The translations under genes were made by a program, and so were the position numbers. The notes beneath the pieces were generated by a model, which was given only the letters and a program-made list of their open reading frames with translations, did not search any database and was not told where the DNA came from. Of a DNA stretch of 54,854 nt, positions 54,043 through 54,854 are shown piece by piece (within the stretch, counting starts at the first letter, position 1; every line of letters starts with the position of its first letter). This stretch comes from Desulfobacula sp. (GTDB lineage Bacteria > Desulfobacterota > Desulfobacteria > Desulfobacterales > Desulfobacteraceae): positions 1-54,854 of the forward strand of contig NZ_JAIOSW010000344.1 of assembly GCF_021107415.1 (NCBI RefSeq), given 5' to 3'.

Positions 54043-54854
54043 TCCCTGATCCAGACATCCCTTTTGGTGTCAATTAATTGAGAGTCTAAAAGTGCCGGCT
54101 CCTTTGTTATACTGGCGTGTTTCTTAAACACCTCCGGCAGGTCGGCATTTTTATTGACCGGAAAAACAAACATCTGCAAAGGGATATCTTCCTGAAACTC
54201 TTTTGACAGGATAAAATCCATGGTCTTTTTTGCAAGTTCCATCTTGGAAGTCCCTTTTAAAATTCCTGCAAACTCAATCTGCCTGAATGCGGAGCCGTTT
54301 TCAATCACAACACCGGTGGGAGATTCATTTAACTTTGTTTCAGAAAAAAAGACTTCAGCAGCCGGGCTTGATGCATAACTGACAACAATGGGCTTATCCC
54401 CTTTAGATGCGGCAGTGAATTTTCCCCAATAGGCTTCTTTCCATCCATTGGTCACAAGAACCTCATTGGCTTTAAGTTTTTGCCAGTAATCAATATATCC
54501 GTCCTGACCAAACCGGCTGATGGTGGCCAGCAAAAATGCAAGTCCCGGAGAAGATGTTGCGGGATTCTCAACAACGATTAACCCTTTATATGCAGGCTTG
54601 ATTAAATCTTCCAGCATGATAGGAGGCAGTTTTTCATTATCCTTAAACCACTTGATATCATAATTTAAACAGACATCACCAAAATCCACGGGCACAAGCC
54701 TGTTTTCAGGGTCCAGCCTCAATGCAGGATCAACCGCATCCAAATGTGACGGTGCATAAGGGACAAACATATCTGCTTCCAAGGCCCGGCTTAAAAACGT
54801 ATTATCCACCCCGTAAAAAATATCGGCAAGGGGATTGTTTTTTGATAAAATCGC
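54018..54854 (-). CDS. thiB: Thiamine-binding periplasmic protein ThiB/TbpA, N-terminus beyond window
   Basis: The reading frame enters at the right edge, 15 codons upstream of an internal GTG that should not be mistaken for a start: ADIFYGVDNTFLSRALEADM continues through it. Features of TbpA are FVPVDFGD-type segment (LVPVDFGDVCLNYDIKWF), NPATSSPGLAFLLATISRFG, LVTNGWKEAYWGKFTAAS, IVVSYASSPAAEVFF and the C-terminal WIREWTERILQ. About 278 residues are visible of an expected 330 or so; the signal peptide lies outside. It would deliver thiamine to ThiPQ. Any TPP riboswitch would also be beyond the window. Confidence 0.9.
   Translation of the reverse strand, partial: AILSKNNPLADIFYGVDNTFLSRALEADMFVPYAPSHLDAVDPALRLDPENRLVPVDFGDVCLNYDIKWFKDNEKLPPIMLEDLIKPAYKGLIVVENPATSSPGLAFLLATISRFGQDGYIDYWQKLKANEVLVTNGWKEAYWGKFTAASKGDKPIVVSYASSPAAEVFFSETKLNESPTGVVIENGSAFRQIEFAGILKGTSKMELAKKTMDFILSKEFQEDIPLQMFVFPVNKNADLPEVFKKHASITKEPALLDSQLIDTKRDVWIREWTERILQ

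Noticed and set aside
54018..54809. GTG at 54809 as the start of thiB
   Set aside because: Conserved ThiB sequence continues upstream to the window edge, so this is an internal valine.

Overview
The window looks like chromosome from a Gram-negative anaerobe, most likely a sulfate-reducing Desulfobacterota of the Desulfobacula/Desulfobacter type. This is inferred from low to moderate GC, lipoproteins and envelope machinery typical of diderms, scattered fatty-acid oxidation genes (thiolase, crotonase, thiolase-like protein) and the composition of the type VI secretion cluster. No rRNA, tRNA, CRISPR array or intact insertion sequence was seen.

Positions 1-5674 hold ordinary single genes: an AI-2E family permease cut by the window edge, an unlisted 51-residue membrane protein, an acetyl-CoA acetyltransferase, an NRDE/TANGO2 protein, a cysteine-rich protein, an exported MCE-like protein and a short ribosome hibernation factor.

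Positions 5675-15314 form an accessory region. After about 840 bases without a convincing gene comes a two-gene unit: a 1610-residue protein joining a SERAC1-like alpha/beta hydrolase, tetratricopeptide repeats and a C-terminal PIN-like nuclease region, overlapping a 682-residue helical protein of unknown family. This is the best candidate in the window for a poorly described conflict or immune system. The large gene appears to begin at a CTG codon well upstream of its first GTG. A crotonase gene and a VapBC-like toxin-antitoxin pair with a consensus promoter follow.

Positions 15350-51433 are, apart from a thiolase-like gene, one type VI secretion system (T6SS) locus. A 23-gene minus-strand array (51412 down to 23750) carries tssJ, K, L, M, tagF, tssA, B, C, D(hcp), E, F, G, H(clpV), vgrG and a DUF6484/DUF2169/ketosynthase-like/DUF4150-PAAR/TIGR02270 cassette, plus two orphan genes between clpV and vgrG that could be cargo. 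Facing it is a plus-strand operon for a LysM polysaccharide deacetylase, a LysM/TPR lipoprotein and a double-FHA protein. Divergent from that operon is a minus-strand operon for a membrane sensor, a membrane Ser/Thr kinase and a PP2C phosphatase. Together these give a threonine-phosphorylation switch. The first protein of the array ends in four evenly spaced T-x-x-[IL] motifs that look like phosphothreonine ligands for FHA domains, and the second resembles the C-terminal domain of TagH without its FHA domain, so the usual TagH function appears split.

Positions 51656-54854 hold a thiamine ABC importer (thiQ, thiP and a 5'-truncated thiB).
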